Part shown: positions 24,128-38,305 of the stretch, piece by piece
Numbering within the stretch: the stretch's first letter is position 1
Layout of the letters: every line of letters starts with the position of its first letter
Assembly (NCBI RefSeq): GCF_000499385.1
Contig: NW_013654619.1
Coordinates: 36,001 to 100,000 of the forward strand
DNA length: 64,000 nt
DNA from: Eimeria necatrix
Taxonomy: Eukaryota > Apicomplexa > Conoidasida > Eucoccidiorida > Eimeriidae
Reading direction: 5' to 3'
Translations under genes and position numbers: made by a program
Notes under the pieces: generated by a model
The model's input: only the letters and a program-made list of their open reading frames with translations
Databases searched by the model: none
What the model was told of the DNA's origin: nothing

Positions 24128-25196
24128 GAGGTTTGCATGCGCTGGCGGGCGTGAGGGAGAGAGCAACGGCAAAGTGAACGTGCAAAACATTTCTGCATGC
24201 AGGCGATGGTCTCGTGCGAAATGTTCGAAATCCAAATTGTTAAGTGATCGCGAGGGTTCACAGATTCTCTAGATACAAATTCCTGCGCGGGGCAACTGCC
24301 CCAGTCAGGAACTGGCGAACAAGACTCTGAGCTTCGAGCATCAAGATTTTGCTATTGATGTTTCCCGCGTCTTCCACACCAGAACACTTCAGCGAGTAGC
24401 ATCTTAGAATTCATTTCGAAGCACAAGTGCGACGAATTTAGATATCTAGTGGAAGGACGGAGTAGTGTGAGCTTAACGAGTAGCCGATTGTTAAAGCCCA
24501 TTTCGGTTAGGGAATAAGTAACTTGGTGAGTTTGCAGTCGTCTGGATGTACGGTAATGTCTTGGAATAGTTACAAGCTTTATTACCAGTTCAGCATTGGC
24601 CTTCGGTGGCAGTTCCGCACATTAAGGCAATGCGAAAGTTGCATTTAGTGGGTGGCAAGTTGGGCCCTGGGAATAGACTGTTCCAGCGAGTTAAGAGGCT
24701 GGTACATTTATTTGCTTTGAAAATCAACCGGGATTATCAAATTTGTGCAAAAGGGCGCAGCAAGGCGGCAAATGCCTTAATTCTTTGCTGCTTAGTGCCC
24801 AGGGCAGATCGCCACTGTTGACTTGCTGGGTTGTATGCACCAGCTCCTCATGCACACAGTGCAGATGGATGCTTTAACAAGAATGTATCGAACAAGATAA
24901 TTTGAATTTTATACTTTCGAACTTTAATTCATTTATTTACGTGTTAAAACTCGTCAGCCACAAATGGCCGGCTCCGTCCATCGGTCCCAGAGAGCAGCAG
25001 CGGCTGGGCTGCTCGCGTAGTTATTCTCTCTGTCTTCTGCAAATCGCTAGATCCCCGAAGTAATTAATTTACATAATTTAAATTGCATTTCTGCGTCAAA
25101 GAAAAGGGACTTGTGTCCTTCTGAGCCTTCTGGGCTCCACCATCGATCGATTGTTGAGATGGTTTCGGCTGCGGTTGGTCTTCAGTGCTGCAGGGA
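24128..25196. other. Interval spanning the switch from repeat-poor to repeat-rich sequence
   Basis: It holds the 3' flank of HSP90 and the 5' flank of the giant gene. It is A/T-richer at 24,880-25,100 and has no arrays. The first dense CAG/CTG and GGGGCCC runs appear beyond 25.4 kb, so the compositional border lies here. Confidence 0.5.
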
Positions 25197-26075
25197 ATGA
25201 TCACCTCTCAGCTTTCCCGCGAGATATTTGCCTTGAACTTGAAATGGCAAAAGTCTTTGGAGTTTTCTGCAGATGGCTCTTTGCCTGGAGCCTCTGAAGA
25301 AGGCACACTTGAGGCAATTGCAGCGGGACTGCAGGCTTGTGCAAAAGAAATTCAAGAAAAATGGAGTGTGGAGTTCGCCCTCGCCAAAGACGGGCAGGGC
25401 TGGGGGCCCTCCCAAGACGCTGCAGCAGCAGCTCTCACTCAGGCTCTCCTGGGCAAGGAAGGCTTGCTGGGAACTGTTGCTGCTGCTGCGCTGCAGAAGG
25501 GGCCGCAGCAAGTGACCCTCAAGAAGCTCGCGCTGGACCTTTGCCGCACATTTGTCTCACTTGAACTCCCAGCTGCTGCCTCTGTGGGCTCTGAGACCCT
25601 CGCGGAGCTAACAGTGAGTTCAGGGGGCTGACAGCTGAACTTGCTGCCCCAGACAGGGGCTGTTCTAAATTTCTCGCGGCCTGACTTCACCGCTGCTGCT
25701 GCTGCTGCTGCTGCCGCGCACTCTGCTGTGTCTGGTTTCTACAGGAAAGCTGTCTCAGCGCTGCAGCTGTGGACCCGGCCCACAAGGTCAAGCAGGCGGC
25801 GCTGAGGCTCCTGCGGGCGGCCTTTGCTCCTGAGACAAGTGGGGGCCCCTGGGGGCCCCCCTGGACTGCACTGCCTCTGCCTGCTGCTGCGCTGCAGCAC
25901 ATGCTGCGCCGCCTAGCAGCAGAACTCAGCTGCAGCGACAAGCGGGCGGGCTCTACAGTCCGCGCCGAGCTTTTGCTGCTCTTGGGTGGGCGCCTTTCCG
26001 AAGTCTTCAGAAGACCCGGAGCTTCCATGATGAGCTCAATAGCTGCAGCCAGAGTAGTAGTCAAGCCCCTCAAAA

Positions 26076-26108
<33 letters not shown>

Positions 26109-26609
26109 GCTGCTGCTTTCGTGTGCTGTGCAGCTGCGCTGCTGAGCCGCCTAAGGGACTACCCCGAGCTGACTGGCCCCTGGCTGCTGCCAGTACTGCA
26201 GCAAATCACCTGCCGCCTGGGGGCCCCAGAAGGGAAGCTCAGCGCATCCCCCACGGAGGCCTTGGGGGCCCTGGAGGCGCTGCAGCAGCTGCTGCACAGC
26301 CACAAGACCCTGGGGGCCCTTTTGCCTGCAGAGGTGTGGGGCCGCGTCTATGCCTACGCCGTGACTTTGGGGGCCCCCGAAGGCCAGGAGAGAGGCCAGG
26401 GGGGCCCCCCAGGGGGCCCCCAAGGAAGTGCGAAGTCATACCAGCAGCAGCTGCTGCAGCCTGCTGCCTTGGACCTCCTGGCCGCCGGGGCAGAGACCTT
26501 TGCTCCTTTTCTAGACAAAGACATTTCCCAGGAGTTTGCTGCTGCATTGGAGGCGACAGGGGAGGGGGAGCTTCCCCCAAACAAGCTAGGGGGGCCTGCC
26601 TCCTGCGAA

Positions 26610-26644
<35 letters not shown>

Positions 26645-27059
26645 GCAGTGCAGCAGACGGGGCACCCTGCTAGATCGACTGCTTGGCTTAGCCGCCTCGC
26701 CTCAAGTCTCTGTTGCAAATGCAGCAAGGCGGGCCCTAGCCCGCATAATGCGGTGCCTGTGTGGCTCTGTGGCCATGGGGGCGGCAGGAGCAGCAGCAGC
26801 AGCAGCAGGAGCAGCAGCAGCAGCAGCGGGAAGCAGCAGCATCTGCGGCAGCAGGAGCAGCTGCGACGAGAAACTAAACAGGCCCTTGCTGCTGTGCACT
26901 GTCCCGCTGCAGCTCTTTGGGGCCCGCCTTGTCTCTGAACTCTGCAGCGCCAGTTTGCTGCCAGCAACAGAGGCTGCGTCTCAGCCTGAAAGTTGGTGGC
27001 AGCAGCAGGGCTGCAGGGCGCTGCTCGTGCCCCACTACATAGGCATGCTATCTGCTGCA

Positions 27060-27093
<34 letters not shown>

Positions 27094-27379
27094 TTGCTGC
27101 TGCTAGGGCCTGCCTCCTTCTGGCGAGCGCTGGCTGCGGCCCCGCCTGGCAGCAGCTCCATGGCCCATCTGTGGCGAAGCAAACTCTTCACTTTCTGTCT
27201 TCTGCTGGGGAGACATTGTGTTTGCTGCTGGGGGAAAAAGATGTTTCTTTTGCTGCTTTTCCGGCTGCTCCTGCAGCAGCAGCAGCAAAAGCTGCTGCTG
27301 CTGTTGGGGGGTCAACTGCCGGCTCCGCGCTTTCAGAGGAAACAGCCGACGCCAAACGCCGCCGCATCTCTCCCGAGGC

Positions 27380-27413
<34 letters not shown>

Positions 27414-27969
27414 GAGCCTGCGGGCGAAGTGCATCCCCCAGAGGAGCTGCCTGATTTGCCTGTAGAAGAGTCCCAGAGCAGCAAAGTCGAGAAAGTACTG
27501 CTGCTGCCTGCTTCTTTCTGCAGACTTATAGAGAATATTTCTGTTTCCTTATTTAAGCTGCATGCAGAGGCCGGGGCCCTCCCGCGGGCTTTGCTGCCAA
27601 AAGCTGCTGCAGCTCTCGGAGCCGCGCTGCGGGCTTTGTTGCGGGCAGCAGCAGCAGAGACCGCCGCTGCAGCAGCAGCAGCTGCTGCTGCTCTGCAGGG
27701 CGCAGGCGACGCGCAGCCCTTCGAAGCAACGGAGACAGACACGGGAGAAGACCGGAAGCAAAGCCAGCTGGCGGAAGCAAAAGAAGCAGCAGCAGCAGCA
27801 GAGACAGAAAGCCTCAAGGCAGGAGGAGCAGCAGCTGCTGCTGCGAAAAGTCTCATCAACCAAACGCTGCTGCTGGCCCTCAGCGAAGCAGCAGCTCTGC
27901 AGCCGCCGCCCGCTGTTTCCGTTGCGGGCCTCTGGCGTGCCATTCTGGGGCTGCCGGGAGAAGCAAACC

Positions 27970-28004
<35 letters not shown>

Positions 28005-29052
28005 GAGGCTGGTTCTTTGGGGAAGAGGATGAGAGACTCTGGGGGGGAGCAGCAAACAGATCCAGGAAGCAATGAAGTCCGGGATGCTGCAGCTGCGGCT
28101 GCTTGGCTGCTGCCTCTTAGCCGAATTTTGCTGGAGTCCTTTTATTCCTTTTTTGCCTTAGGCCTGGAGTCCTCAGGAAGCAAAAAGGCAAATGCAAATC
28201 TGCTGCCGGCCTTGGGGCCTCTCTTTGCGCAAGCTTTGCTGCTGCTGCCTGCAGAAGCAGCAGACGGCGAAGCAGCAGCCAGCTGCTTCCTCTTTCAGCT
28301 GCAAGCTGCGTCGCTGCCAGCGACCTGCAGCAGCGCGGGCGCCTCCTCTTTGCTGCTGCAGCGGGGAGGCGCTGCTGCTGCAGCTGCTACAGAGCAGCGC
28401 AGCAGCAGCATCACGGAGGCAGGCGCTGCTGAGGGCCTGCTGTCCCTGGCCTTGAGCTCAGTAGAGAGTTTGTCTCTTAAGGAGCTGCTGCAGCGGCTGG
28501 CAATCTGCTTTTGCTGCACTTTCTCAGCTGCTTCTGCTTCGCGCCGGCTGCTCTGTGACCACTGGTCAGTTACCCCTGCAGTTGCCTTCCTGGGGGGCTG
28601 TGGGGCCCCACACAGCCCCGCATGCATGCAGAGAGTGCCACTTCACAAACAGACACACAAAAGAGAGGGGAAGATTGCTGCAGCGCAGCGCAGCAGCAGC
28701 TCGAGCTGCTGCGCAGCTGGGCAGGCCGCTTTAGAGGCAAGAGAGCTGCTGCTGCTGTCCTTCTTGAGCGCCCCTCCCGTTGCTGCTGCCCCTTGAGCTT
28801 CCCGTGTGGCGCTTTTGTGCTGCTGCTGCTCCCTTGTGCTGCTGCTGCTCTATGGATTGCACAGGGTCGCTGCTTCTGCTGCTCTCCTTCGCCGCGCAAT
28901 CAGCCAGCCAGCTGCGCCCCCCAACTTGCTGGCGCTGCTGCAGGCAGCAAAACCTTCGGTGGAGCTTTGGGCAGCCACAGAGGGCTCTAAAGACGCTGCG
29001 GGGCCCCACAGAAACAACGGGTTTTCTGCGGCCTCCTGCATGCAGGCCACGA

Positions 29053-29090
<38 letters not shown>

Positions 29091-29912
29091 TGCTGTTGCT
29101 GTTACGGGGGACGCTGCAGCTGCTGCACGGCTGGCGCAGAGCGGGCAATGGCAGCAGCCCTCGAGAAGACGCTGCTGCTGGTGGGAGCAGCAGCACGCTG
29201 CGTTCCTTCAGAAGAAGCTGCTGCAGCTGCTGCGCTGCTGCTGGCAGCACCCGATTCCTTTTTGCTGACGAGGCCCCCCCTCTTCCGCAGCACTTTAAAA
29301 CTGGCGTTGCTGCTGGGGCGGTCAGACCTGCGGCTGGCCGAAGCAGCAGTGGGGGCGCTGCGCCGCTGGCTGCACTACCAGGAGCAGCAGCAGCCGCACC
29401 ATCAGCAGCAGCAGCAGCAGCAGCAGGCAGCGGGGGCTGGGCAGTTGCTGCAGGAGATGCTGCCTTTGCTGCGCCCCTTCCTTGCAGCTTCCTGGGAAGA
29501 AGAGGCTCGCAGGGGGCCCTCTCGGGAGTCCCTCATAAGAGCAGCAGGCCGAGCTGGGTTGCTGCTGCCGCGGCTGCAGCAAGCTGCAGCACAGGGGAAC
29601 CTGCTGTTTGCTTCTGCTTCCTTTTCAGGGGCCTCCAAAGCTGCTGCTGAGGCTCCCCTAGAGTCCCCTGCGCTGGCCAGCTGGGGCCCCCGCGGGGGGC
29701 CCCTGAGGCAGCAGCTGCTGCTGCTGCTGGGGGAGCTGGGGCCCCGCGTCTCTCTGCAGCTCTTCAGGGGCCCAGCAGCAGCAGCGCAGCAAATCCTGAC
29801 AGCAACCCTGGCGCTGCAGTCTTGCGAAGCGGCAGCGCAAGCTGCTGCCAGCGGCTGCAGCAGCACTAGCTTTGCCCCGCAGGCGTTCCTGCAGCTGCCT
29901 CTGCCCCTGGGG

Positions 29913-29943
<31 letters not shown>

Positions 29944-30571
29944 GGGCGTCAGAGCACGCAGGGATCTATGTGGACGGGGGCCGCCTCGTGGTGGCTGCTG
30001 CAACAGCAGCACTGCAGGCCGACAGCAGGCAGCAAAGAGCTTCTTTCTGTGAGCTGCTTGCGGCGCTGCTGTCAACTTTAGCAGACAAGCTGCTTGCTGC
30101 CTGCAGCGCAGCAGCAGCAGCAGCAGCTGGCCCTGGCTCTTTTTCTGGGGCTGGCGCGGGCGGTGGCGGGTACTGGGGAGCAGCAGCGCCTGGGTCCTCA
30201 GGAGCAGCAGCAGCAGCAGCAGCTGCTGCTGCTGCAGTCGCCATGGGATGCCTTTACAAAGCAGTGGTGCCGGGCCTCTTGGAGCTTATTGCTTCTGCAG
30301 ATCCCATCCCGCAGCAGCTGCTGGCTCCCGTGCTGCTGCAGCTGCAGCACGTCTCCCTTGATGCTGCTGCTGCTGGCCCAGCTGCCCAGTCAAACCCTGC
30401 GGTGAGGCTGCAGACTAGGGCCTCTGCCACTAGCTTGTTTCTTAGCGCTGTTGTCCTTGTTGCTGCTGACATTACTGCTGCTGCTGCTACTGCTGCTGTT
30501 GCTCTTGCCCAGCTCATTACCGCTGCTGCTGCTGCTGCTCCTGCAGCTGTTGCTCTTGCCGAGCCTGGCCC

Positions 30572-30606
<35 letters not shown>

Positions 30607-31584
30607 ATGTTGCGGAGCCTGGCCCCGCTGCTGCTGCTGCTGCTGCTTGTGCTCTTGCGGAGCCCGACCCCGCTGCTGCTGCTGCTGCTGCTGCTAGCTT
30701 CCTCAAGCCCTCGGTTGTGCTGCACTTGCGCAGCTAGCGGCGCTGGTGGAGACAGTGGCAGATGGCCTTGGCCACGCCTTCGCCCCTCAGCGGGCAGTTG
30801 CTGCAGCAGCAGCTGTGGCCCTGATATGCAGGTTGCTGCGGCGGCTAAACGCAGGGGAGGCTGCTGCTGCTGCTCCTGCTGCTGCTGCTGCGTGCTCCGC
30901 TGCTGCAACTGCTGCTACGGAGATGTCCCTGGATGCAGCAGTGAAGCAGCGAGGCAAGGCTCGGGACGTGCTGCTGCTGCGACATCTTCTGGAGCAGCTG
31001 CTGCTGCTGCCCATATGTCTTGGATCCCTCCGCCGCCGGCTGGGTGGCCTCGCTGTTCTTGCTGCTCTGCTGCCGCTGGCAAGCCAAAGTTGCTGCTGCA
31101 GCACTTCTCGTGAAGTTCTGGGCGAAACGGCATTTGGAGCATTTTCTGGGCTCCTGAGGGCCCTGCCCAGACCACTGGAAGCACTGGCTGCTGCTGACGA
31201 ACGCAAAAGCAGCAGCAGCAGCGGCAGCAGCAGCAGCTGCTGCTGCTGCAGCGGGGCTGCTGCATCTCTGGAGGCAGCAGCAGAACTCACGGGAGAAACG
31301 CCAGAAGTCCAGCAGTGCCTCCAGGGGCTGACTGTAGCGGGAAAGCTCTTCATCGAGCTGCACAGGGACTTCTGCCGTGAGGCTGGGGGCGTGGCAGCAG
31401 CAGCAGCAGCAGCAGCAGGGACGACTGGTGCTGCTGCAGATCCTGCAGCAGCAGCAGCAGCAGAAGGAGCCACTGAAGAGCAGACTGAGACGAGGCAATG
31501 CGTGCTGGCGCAGGGGCAGCGCCTCATAGAGCTGCTGCAGCCCTTTGCACTGTCAGTTTCTTGCCTACCTGAGTCCAGCTTGCA

Positions 31585-31617
<33 letters not shown>

Positions 31618-32887
31618 CTGCAGCTCATAAATTAGGGTTTTTAAAGGGAAACACTAACACGCAGCAGCGGCCTCGCCAGCTGGCCCGTTCGCAGCGCTTC
31701 TCAGGGCATATGCGCCAGGAAGAGCTAGGGTTTGATGCGTGCGAGCCGGGGTTTAGGGTTTAGGGTTTAGGGTTTAGGGTTTGCGCTTTGGAGGCTGGAG
31801 TCCAGGATTGGTTTTGCGATTATTCGTGCTGCCTACAGACTCTCAGGAGACGAAAGAACACGCAGCGTTTGCCGTTCGCTGCTGCAGCAGCTCATACTGA
31901 GTTTAGGCACCGCTGCAGCAGCAGGAGGCCAGACATCTGGGACAGCAACAGCAGATGCTGCTGCTGCTGCTGCTGCTGCTGCTGGGCAACAAGCGCTAGA
32001 GGACTGGGGTGTCAGAGCTCTAGCAGGTGCAGCAGCCTCTTCCCTCAGAGCCCCTACACAGCCCTTAATTGCTGCAGCAGAGCTGCAGCAGCCCGCAGTG
32101 GACATTCACGAGAATGTGCTGCCTCTGTGCTGCTGCTGCTGCTGCTGCTGCTGCTGCAGAGCTAAGAAGGCGGGTCGAAGGCCTCTGCCAGCAAATCAAT
32201 GCCCGGGAATCCCCAGCAAATATCCCCAAGTGCTGCTGTGCAGCTCGTGGGCTGGCGCTGCTGCTGGACAGCGCCTTGTGGCTAGCTGGGGCTTCAGCAG
32301 CTGCATGCGCCAGCCTCTTTGGGGACTTTTTGCTTCTCGAGGCGCTGCAGCAGGCCCTGCAGCTGGCTTTGCTGCCAGCAAAGACTGCAGCAGCACAGCC
32401 CCTCCGCGGGGCCCTTCTCGAGACTCTGGCTGAAACTGCCTTCAGGCTCTGTCTTCTAAGACATCCGGGGGCCCCGCAGGCCCTAGAGGGCTCCCGAGGG
32501 TCTGGGGAGGGGGCCCATAGCCCCCAGGGGCCCCGGGGCCCCCGGGGGGCCCCCCCAGACCCTGGGTGTCAGGGGCCCCGGGGGGCCCCCAGGGGCCCCT
32601 CCGGGGTCCCTGACAGCCAGGGTCTGCTTGAGGCGGGAGAAGGGCAGCTGCTGCTGCAGGCTTTGGGGCAGCAGCAGCAGCTGCAGGGGCCGGTTGGTGA
32701 GGGGGGGGCCCAGGGGACAAAAGAAGCAGCGGGAAGAGACATTAGGGGAGTTGAGAATGTTTTTGCTGAGCCTCTTCTTCTCTTTTTGCTGCTGCCTGCT
32801 GCTAGAGGCTTCAGAGCAGTGGGCAGCGAGCGGCGCCATCTGAAGCAGCTTGCTGCTTCTGTGCTCAAGGCCCTGTCCTTCGCTTCC

Positions 32888-32931
<44 letters not shown>

Positions 32932-34534
32932 CGGGCTGCCGGAGCCAAGGCACCCAAGGTCCCGAAATGCAGCAGCTACCACTGAGCGCCGCCTCAAGGC
33001 TTTGCTGAGGGGCTGGGGAGAGAGCAGCAGGCGGTGTTTGCTGCTGCAGCGGGAAGAAGAGCAGCAGCAAAAGAAGCAGCAAGAAGTTAGAAGAGACCCC
33101 CGGGGGATCGTCTCCTCCCTGCTGCGCCCCTGTGCAGCAGCAGGCGCAGCAGCAGCAGGCCCCGCAGCTGCTGTGGCTGCGTTTGTGCAGGGACTTGAAG
33201 CAGCAGAAGATCTTTTCGGCTGCTGCTGCTTGCTGGATGAGGCTACTGGCGAGCTGCTGCTGCTGCCAGGGGTGTCTCCCGCTGCAGCGGCAGAGGCTGC
33301 GGTTGCTGCTGCTGCAGAGCTGACGCGCAACGAAAAGCAGCAGCAGCAGCAGCAGCAGAAGCCAGCAGCTAGTGGCAAAGACGCAGAACTAGACCTCTTG
33401 AAGATACTGCAGCAAGGAGACACCCAGCTGAGACACAAGGGGGCTGCCTGCTTGCTGCAGCTCTCGCTGCTGCTGCTGCGCTGCGCAGCTAAATCTGCGG
33501 AGACCTCTACGGCGCGTGCAACAGTAGCAGCACTGCAAGCAGCAGCAGCAGCGCCAGCAGCAGCAGCGCCAGCAGCAGGTGCGGCAGCAGCTGGTGCAGC
33601 AGCAGCAGCTGGTGCAGCAGCAGCAGCTGCAGCAACAGCTCAAGAAACCCCAAGTCCTTCTCTCAGCACTGAGGCACGGACAGCACTTGCTGTTGCAGCT
33701 TTCCCGCTGCCTCTTCTTTTGCTGCCATTAGGAGATAGTGAATATTTAGCTGCAGCAGAAAAAGAAAAAGAAGAAGCAGAACGCCTTTTGTCTCTTTTAA
33801 AGACAATTAAAACTCTCAGCTGCTTCATTTTGCTGCCTCCACAAGTCCAAAATGCTGCTGCCTACGGCCACCTCCTGCTGCTGCTGACTGCCCTCGTGCG
33901 GCGCCAGGCAGCCGCAGAACTCCCTGCTGCTGCTGCTGCTGCTGCAACAGCACTCGCGCCGCTCGATGCAGCAGCAGCAGCAGCAGCAGCAACGGTTGAC
34001 ACTCCTGGGAGGGGCATCAACGGAATTGTCGGTGAAGAAGCTGCACCGGAAACGGAGCAGAAGCTGCTGCTGCAGCAGCTGCTGCTGGAAGTGCTCTTAG
34101 ACGCATTTGAGACTTGGGGCTCTGCTACTGCTGCGTGGGATTCGCAGCAGCAGCAGGAGCAGCAGCAGCAGGCGTCCTTGGAGAGAAACCTTTCTTCGCA
34201 AAGCCCTGCTGCAGCAGCAGCAGCAGCAGCAGCACCAGCAGCTGCTGCAGCAGCAGAACCAACGAAAGCCACAGCAGCCACTATTCATCTGCTGCCGCAC
34301 TTAGCCGCACTCGCAGACCTGCTAGTTGCTGCTGCTTCTTGGGGCCCTTTTCTGCATGCGCTGCCGCTGCGAAAGGGAGCTGTGGGGTTTGTTGCAGCAG
34401 CAACAGCACAAATGCTGGCTGGGGGCCCCTCTAGTGCAGCAGCAGTTCAAGGAGCAGCTTTGAAGGGAGGCTACACAGCAATTGTGCTCGCAGACCTGCT
34501 GCACGAGGCCACCATAGAGCAGGCTGCTGCCCTC

Positions 34535-34571
<37 letters not shown>

Positions 34572-34865
34572 ACTGCGTGGAGACTCGGCGGGGCGATCTT
34601 TTTGCTGCTGTGGCGCTCTGCAACGAAGGCTTGAGTGCCCTTATTGCTTCTTCTTTTCCTCTATCTTTTGCTGATTTGCAAAACCTGCAGCTGCAGCAGG
34701 AAGAAGCAGAGAGGTGCGCGCTGCTGCTGCACGCGCTGCTGCAGTGCTGCCTCAGAGCCTTCACTGCAGCAGCAGAATGGGAAGAGGCGCAGCTCGCGGC
34801 AGCTTCTGCTGCCTCCGGGGGGCCCTTGCCTGGTGGAGCCCTGCCGCAGCAGGAGCAGAAACAGC

Positions 34866-34898
<33 letters not shown>

Positions 34899-35426
34899 GC
34901 GCAGAGGCCGCCCCCGCGCGCGGGGGACCCTTCGGCGCAGCAGCAGCAGCAGCAGCAGCAACAGGAAGTGCGGACAGCAGCCCGGAGCTGTTTGCTGCTA
35001 GGGACCGCCGTCACCTGCATGCGCTTTCTCTTTGTCTGCAGCACTTGCATGATTTGTTTCGAGAAGAAGCCAGAGGCGTTTTAAAAGAATTCAAAAACTT
35101 CATTTGCTGCCTCATCAGCTGCTGCGCACAAAAACGCTGCCCCCGCCTCCGCATCTTTTTGCTGTCGCACTGCTTCTCGCTGCTGCTGGCAGACGCAGCA
35201 GCCTGCAGGCCCCAGGGGCCCCCGGGGGGCCCCCTGGGGCCCCCGGGGGCCCCCTGGGGCCCCTGGGGGCCCTCCCCGGGCTACCCCGGGGCTTGCATGC
35301 AGCAGCCTATGGGCCGGGGGCCCCTAGGGGGCCCCCCAGTGGAGTCTCTCAGGCGCCGTCGGCTGCTGGGGCCCTCCCTAGTTGAGTGCCTCGCGGCGCC
35401 GCTGCTGTTTGCTGCAGGCAGGGAAG

Positions 35427-35467
<41 letters not shown>

Positions 35468-35590
35468 TCTGCTGCTGGTGACGACGAGGGGACGCGCTTC
35501 CTTTGCAGTGTATGGTGTCTCCTTTGGGATCGTCTGCTTCCGCTAACTTCTCCCCCGTGGGAACTTTTCCTCTTGGGGCTGGGCCCCACA

Positions 35591-35622
<32 letters not shown>

Positions 35623-35744
35623 AGACAGAGTCATGGGGCTGGGGGTTTGTCAGCTGCAGGTCTTTGCTGCTGCCTGCGCCCTTCTGGAGGCTCTTTTTGC
35701 GGTGACGCCGCTGGCCGTGCTGCGGGAAAGAGTGGTTCCTCTCA

Positions 35745-35786
<42 letters not shown>

Positions 35787-36006
35787 TTGGCAGCTTCTCC
35801 TTGCCCGCGGCTGCTGCAGCGTCCCAAACTGCTGCTGCTGCTGCTGCTACTGCCCGCAGCACACGCACAACTGTGACACGGGAAGCCATAGCAAGCCTCT
35901 CTGCTGCCTTGAGGACTCTCTTAGCTGCGCCCTTCTCTCGAAGGCCCCTCGAGGGTTTCTGGGGTTTGCCAGTGGCTGGGGGCAGCGCAGCAGCCACGGG
36001 GAGCCG

Positions 36007-36039
<33 letters not shown>

Positions 36040-36952
36040 GCCTGCTGCTGCTGCTGCGTCGTGGCTGGGGGACCTGTACGACTCGTGGCTGCGGCGCAGC
36101 CGCGTGGGCGCCTACAGCTGCCTCAGCGCAGCTGTCTGCAGCACCCAAACAAATCCTTCTTTGTACTTTTCTCTTTTGTCTGGAGAAGCTGCCCAGCTGC
36201 TGCTGCTGCTGGACCCAGAGCTGCTGCACTACGCGCAGCAGATGCGCGAGCAGGTGGACACCGCGCTGCCCTTGTGGGGCCCCCGGGGTGCCCCCGAGAG
36301 ATCCCCCCAGGGGGCCTCCGAGGGGGGCCCCCAGGGGGCCCCCGGGGGGGCCCCCCGGGGGCCCTTCCAGGGGCAGTTTCCGGGTGCATCATCTCTGGTT
36401 GCCGCTGCTGCTGGGAGAGGCTGGCAGCTGCAGGAAGAGGAGCTGGAGGGTACTGGGGGGCCCCCGGGGGCCCCACTAGCCGCGGGTGAGTCTACTTTAA
36501 GTTTGGTGGAAGCAGCAAAATCATTCTCCGGAAGGTTCCTCAGTGCCTCCCAAGGCCTTTCTTTGGGGGCCCCAGGGGCCCTGCAGCAGGGGCTGCTGCT
36601 GCTGTCGCAGTCTGCGAGGCCGCCTGGGAGAGTGTGGGGCCGCAGTGCGCGGCAGCAGCAGCAGCAGCAGCAGCAGCTGCTGCTGCTGCATGCAGCCTCC
36701 CAGACTCTGGGGCCCCACAGCCTCGCGGCTGGCCACTGGCTGCGCAGCCTTTCTTTAGCCCCGGGGCTGTCCGCGGCCTTTGCCCAGGCAGAAGCAGACA
36801 GAGTCAGTGCAGCAGCAGCCCCACACAGCAGCAGCAGCAGCTGCTGGCAGCAGCCACAGAGCAGCAGCCCGCAGCAACAAGTGGAGGCGGTCTTGTCTGG
36901 CCGCGCCCACGCACTTTCCCCCCAGAACCCCAATGTAAGAATGCAGCAGCAT

Positions 36953-36987
<35 letters not shown>

Positions 36988-37233
36988 CTTACGTAGCTGC
37001 AGCCCTAGATTGCCGCTGTGCCACTGACACGCGCAGAGCTGCAGCAGCCGCTGCTGTAGCTGCAGCCATTACAGCTATATCACCGCTGCCGCTGCAGCAG
37101 CCCTTCAGCAGCAGCAGCAGCAGCAGCAGCGCAGCCCGCAAACCTGGCATTGCTTAGTACAAGTTAAACTTGTGGGGTTTATGAGGAACAGAAGCCCCCA
37201 GATCTGCTGTCTTAACTCTGAGCTGCCCCTTTG

Positions 37234-37266
<33 letters not shown>

Positions 37267-37448
37267 AGGGGCCTCCTTATGACGACGCCGTTGGCAGGGC
37301 TGCTCTGCTGCAGCAGCTGCTGCGGCTGGTAGACTGCTGCAGCGCCCGCTTCAGCGAGTCCTGGGGCGCAGCTGCTGCTGCAGCAGCAGGAGAAAAGGCC
37401 CAGGGGCTGCCCCCGCTGATGGAGTCGCTGGTGCGCTGCTGCAGCCCA

Positions 37449-37479
<31 letters not shown>

Positions 37480-37722
37480 GGACGGGCGCGGCCGCAGACA
37501 CAGAAGCAGCAGCAGCAGCAGGAGGGAAGACTGCAGGGGACAGGGCTTGGGCCTTTGGCCTCCTGCTGCTGCGCCTGCTGCTGCAGCGGGCGCAGCTGCT
37601 GCGGCCCCTCGCAGACAGGGGCTTGCTGGACTTTGTTGCGGAAACAGCAGCAGATGGCCGCATGCTCGGTGCCAAGAGACTGCACTACTGGATGCGGTGA
37701 GCTCCAGGGCCGCTACTGCTGC

Positions 37723-37763
<41 letters not shown>

Positions 37764-38070
37764 CTCAGCAGTAGCTGCAGCAACAGCTGCAGCAGCGGGA
37801 GTGCTCCAGCCGTTTCCAGCTGCTGCACTGCGCTGCAGCGGCAGCGTTGGGCTGTCTTGCTGCAGCTGCAGCAACTCGAGCCGAGCTGCCGCAGCACGGG
37901 AAAAGGGCCTGTGAAATATGTCCCATTTTCTGTGCTGCTGATTTTGCTGCTGTCTCCTTTTCTTGCTGCAGTGACACAGCGCTGCTGCTCATCCAATGGC
38001 TGCAGCCGCACTCCCCACAGGCGCCTGGCTGGAGCCCCCCGGGCGCGGCCGCGACCGCCCCGCAGCCCCC

Positions 38071-38121
<51 letters not shown>

Positions 38122-38248
38122 GCTGCAGCCGCTCACGGCTGCGCGGCTCGCGAGCTTCGCAGAGGCCCTTATCAAGCTGTCGACCAGCATCGACCCGCCC
38201 ACGCACAAGTCCGTCTCTGCCCTTCGGCTCAACTCTGCGCCACGCTGC

Positions 38249-38305
<57 letters not shown>

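Noticed and set aside
23219..24235. 338-codon minus-strand frame
   Set aside because: Antisense shadow of HSP90 exon 3, same cause.
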